DNA from: Methanobacteriota archaeon
GTDB taxonomy: Archaea > Thermoplasmatota > Poseidoniia > Poseidoniales > Poseidoniaceae
Reading direction: 5' to 3'
Length of the DNA: 6,724 nt
Assembly: GCA_018645535.1 (NCBI GenBank)
Contig: JABGWN010000044.1
Coordinates: 1-6,724 of the forward strand
The number at the start of each line of letters is the position of its first letter. Positions within the stretch are counted from its first letter, which is position 1. Positions 5,190 to 6,724 of this stretch are shown piece by piece. A model generated the notes under the pieces. It saw nothing but the letters and a program-made list of their open reading frames with translations. It was not told the DNA's origin and made no database searches. A program made the position numbers and the translations under genes.

Positions 5190-5924
5190 ATGACCTCTCG
5201 TCCAGTTGCCCTCGTAACAGGCGGAGGAAGGGGTATTGGAGCCGCTATTAGCCATCGATTGGCTGCAGATGGCTATGATGTCCTCCTATCCTACAATACG
5301 TCCTCAAAACCAGCGGAAATGGTTGTCGATGAGATTCGCAACTCCGGAGGAGATGCATTAGCAGTCAAAGTTGACTGTTCAAATGATGGCGAAGTTGGCC
5401 TTTTGGGAATCCATCCATGGATGCATCGAACCATCGAAGCACTGGTTCTCAATCACGGAACATACGATCGTGTTCCTGCACAAGAAATGACAATGGAACA
5501 ACTGAGACGTACAATGAAGGCAAACTTTGAGGGGGCGGTCAATGTTTGGAAAGTGGTCCAACCACATCTCGCACCTAACGCAAATATGGTCGTTGTCAGT
5601 TCTCAACTCGCAACCCGTGGCTCACCACATGGTGCTGATTATGCTGCTTCAAAGGCTGCACTTAGCACATGGGCACGTTCTCTTGCCCTTGCAGTTGGCC
5701 CTGAAGGAAAGAGAGTCAACGTTCTTGCTCCTGGTTATGTCGATACAGATATTCTTGCTGGCGATTCAGATGAAAAACGAAATCAACGCATCCAAGAAGT
5801 CCCGCTTAAACGGATTGGAACTGGTGATGATATGGCTTCTATCGTCTCTTTCTTATTGAGTAGTGATGCTGCATACATCACAGGTTCTGTCCTTCATGCC
5901 AATGGTGGATTGTATCTTCCTTAG
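5190..5924 (+). CDS. Short-chain dehydrogenase/reductase, FabG-like
   Basis: A 244-residue classical SDR, an NAD(P)(H)-dependent oxidoreductase with a Rossmann fold, normal length for the family. Seen: the dinucleotide motif TGGGRGIG (10-17); NHG at 88-90 where most members have NNAG; Asn112 in MKANFEG; Ser138 in VVVSSQLA; and YAASK with catalytic Tyr151 and Lys155. Then come LAPGYVDTD (179-187) and the C-terminal ITGSVLHANGG. The catalytic Asn-Ser-Tyr-Lys set is complete. SYNTSSKPAE after strand 2 resembles NADPH-using FabG proteins, but cofactor and substrate (3-ketoacyl carrier, sugar, other) cannot be fixed. GGGGA lies four bases before the ATG. The gene starts 30 bases after the pyrophosphohydrolase and ends 36 bases before uvrB, so it is probably part of a plus-strand run of genes. 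Confidence 0.88.
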   Translation: MTSRPVALVTGGGRGIGAAISHRLAADGYDVLLSYNTSSKPAEMVVDEIRNSGGDALAVKVDCSNDGEVGLLGIHPWMHRTIEALVLNHGTYDRVPAQEMTMEQLRRTMKANFEGAVNVWKVVQPHLAPNANMVVVSSQLATRGSPHGADYAASKAALSTWARSLALAVGPEGKRVNVLAPGYVDTDILAGDSDEKRNQRIQEVPLKRIGTGDDMASIVSFLLSSDAAYITGSVLHANGGLYLP

Positions 5925-5940
5925 ACGCATGTTCTTGAAG

Positions 5941-5960
5941 GGTTGCCATCAAGGACAACC
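5941..5960 (+). promoter_or_regulatory. Small hairpin containing the uvrB ribosome-binding site
   Basis: GGTTGCC at 5941-5947 can pair with GG-A-CAACC at 5953-5960, with loop ATCAA and one bulged A, directly before the ATG at 5961. AAGGA (5951-5955) is the only Shine-Dalgarno-like sequence and would be half buried in the stem. It could modulate translation of uvrB, or be chance in a short gap. No T-tract follows, so it is not a terminator. Confidence 0.25.
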
Positions 5961-6724
5961 ATGACCGAGACGTGGGATGACGATGGTGCCTTCGAGCACA
6001 TCGCAGACCAAGAAGTCTCAGAAATCGATTTACAAGAGCGTGATCCTTTCGATTTGTCCAAGGCCTTGGAAGGGGCTGCATTGGAACACCTCCATCCTTC
6101 CGTAAAGCGATTCAAACTACACAGTGAATTCGAGCCTTCTGGCGATCAACCCAAAGCCATTGAAACCCTTATGGAACAACTTGAGAATGGTCAAGAGCGT
6201 TGCATTATGCTCGGCGTTACTGGAAGCGGCAAGACCTTCGCTATGGCGAATCTTATCCAACGATTGAACATTCCAACGCTTATTCTCAGTCATAACAAAA
6301 CACTTGCACGTCAACTCTATCATGAAGTTGCAGGCTATTTTCCTGAAAATGCGGTTGAATATTTCGTATCCCATTACGATTATTATCAACCCGAAGCCTA
6401 TCTTGCGAAACGTGACCTATACATCGACAAAGAGATGTCGATCAATGAGCGTATTGAACAAGAACGCTTTGCTGCGGTGGCGAGTTTAGTCAGTCGTCCA
6501 GATTGTGTCATCGTCTCCTCCGTATCGTGTATTTACGGTTTGAATCCACCTGAGACGTTCCTTGAGCATCACGTTCGTGTCCACAGTGGGCAACAGATTG
6601 AACCAACTGATTTGATTCGTGAATTGGTTGGATTACAATACACTCGAACTACGAATGACCTCTCAAGAGGTGAATGTCGGCTACGTGGAGAGGTCCTCGA
6701 TGTCTGGATGCCTTCTCGTGATGA
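5961..6724 (+). CDS. uvrB: Excinuclease ABC subunit B (UvrB), 5' part, with an unusual N-terminal extension
   Basis: The first 254 codons of the damage-verification helicase of nucleotide excision repair, cut by the window edge. It accepts damage from UvrA and recruits UvrC. The typical UvrB beginning FKLHSEFEPSGDQPKAI appears only at residues 51-67. It is followed by Walker A GVTGSGKT (85-92), SHNKTLARQLY (110-120), FPENAVEYF (127-135), the beta-hairpin region YDYYQPEAYL (139-148) and SSVSCIYGLNPPE. The hairpin reads SHYDYYQ where most UvrB proteins have SYYDYYQ, so His138 replaces the first tyrosine. Residues 1-50 are an extra acidic leader beginning MTETWDDDG that E. coli UvrB lacks. ATG 5961 is the only ATG before the conserved domain, but a downstream TTG start is conceivable. 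AAGGA lies five bases upstream. Confidence 0.95.
   Translation, partial: MTETWDDDGAFEHIADQEVSEIDLQERDPFDLSKALEGAALEHLHPSVKRFKLHSEFEPSGDQPKAIETLMEQLENGQERCIMLGVTGSGKTFAMANLIQRLNIPTLILSHNKTLARQLYHEVAGYFPENAVEYFVSHYDYYQPEAYLAKRDLYIDKEMSINERIEQERFAAVASLVSRPDCVIVSSVSCIYGLNPPETFLEHHVRVHSGQQIEPTDLIRELVGLQYTRTTNDLSRGECRLRGEVLDVWMPSRD

Noticed and set aside
4755..5924. A toxin-antitoxin or defence role for the MazG-like gene and neighbouring SDR
   Set aside because: No toxin, nuclease or mobile-element genes accompany them; both look like ordinary housekeeping enzymes.
5878..6389. Minus-strand open frames across the SDR end and uvrB
   Set aside because: They are antisense to strongly supported plus-strand coding sequence and have no recognisable product.

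Overview
The window looks archaeal, most likely a marine Thermoplasmatota / Marine Group II (Poseidoniales)-type genome. This is inferred, not proven. Three things point that way. Outward-facing genes have A/T-rich TATA-like boxes centred about 22-26 bases from their start codons with no Shine-Dalgarno, the pattern of leaderless archaeal transcripts. The regulator is of the NikR ribbon-helix-helix family. The secreted protein is extremely acidic, as in marine or salt-adapted organisms. A bacterial origin is not strictly excluded.

Layout. Positions 1-147 hold a probable minus-strand gene start running off the left edge and a strong inverted repeat. A NikR-like metal regulator follows on the minus strand (148-612). 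It is divergent from a zinc-type ABC uptake operon on the plus strand: a substrate-binding lipoprotein (661-2901), an ATPase (2954-3817) and a membrane permease (3817-4737). The only 48 bases between regulator and operon contain one palindromic TATA-like element that could serve both directions. Downstream on the plus strand, closely packed, are a MazG/HisE-like nucleotide pyrophosphohydrolase (4755-5159), a short-chain dehydrogenase/reductase (5190-5924) and the 5' part of uvrB (5961 to the right edge).

How it works together. The lipoprotein should capture metal outside the membrane with a three-histidine site, hand it to the permease, and the ATPase should power import. The divergent regulator, whose metal site differs from classical NikR, is the natural candidate to sense intracellular metal and control both directions. 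The last three genes look like housekeeping neighbours (nucleotide clean-up, redox, excision repair) with no evident link to metal uptake.

The most unusual object is the lipoprotein. Its usual short His-rich loop is expanded to about 450 residues. The expansion carries three His/Asp-rich blocks, roughly fifty histidines, four canonical EF-hand loops and a duplicated small beta-rich module: apparently a metal/calcium-binding insert built into an otherwise ordinary ZnuA fold.
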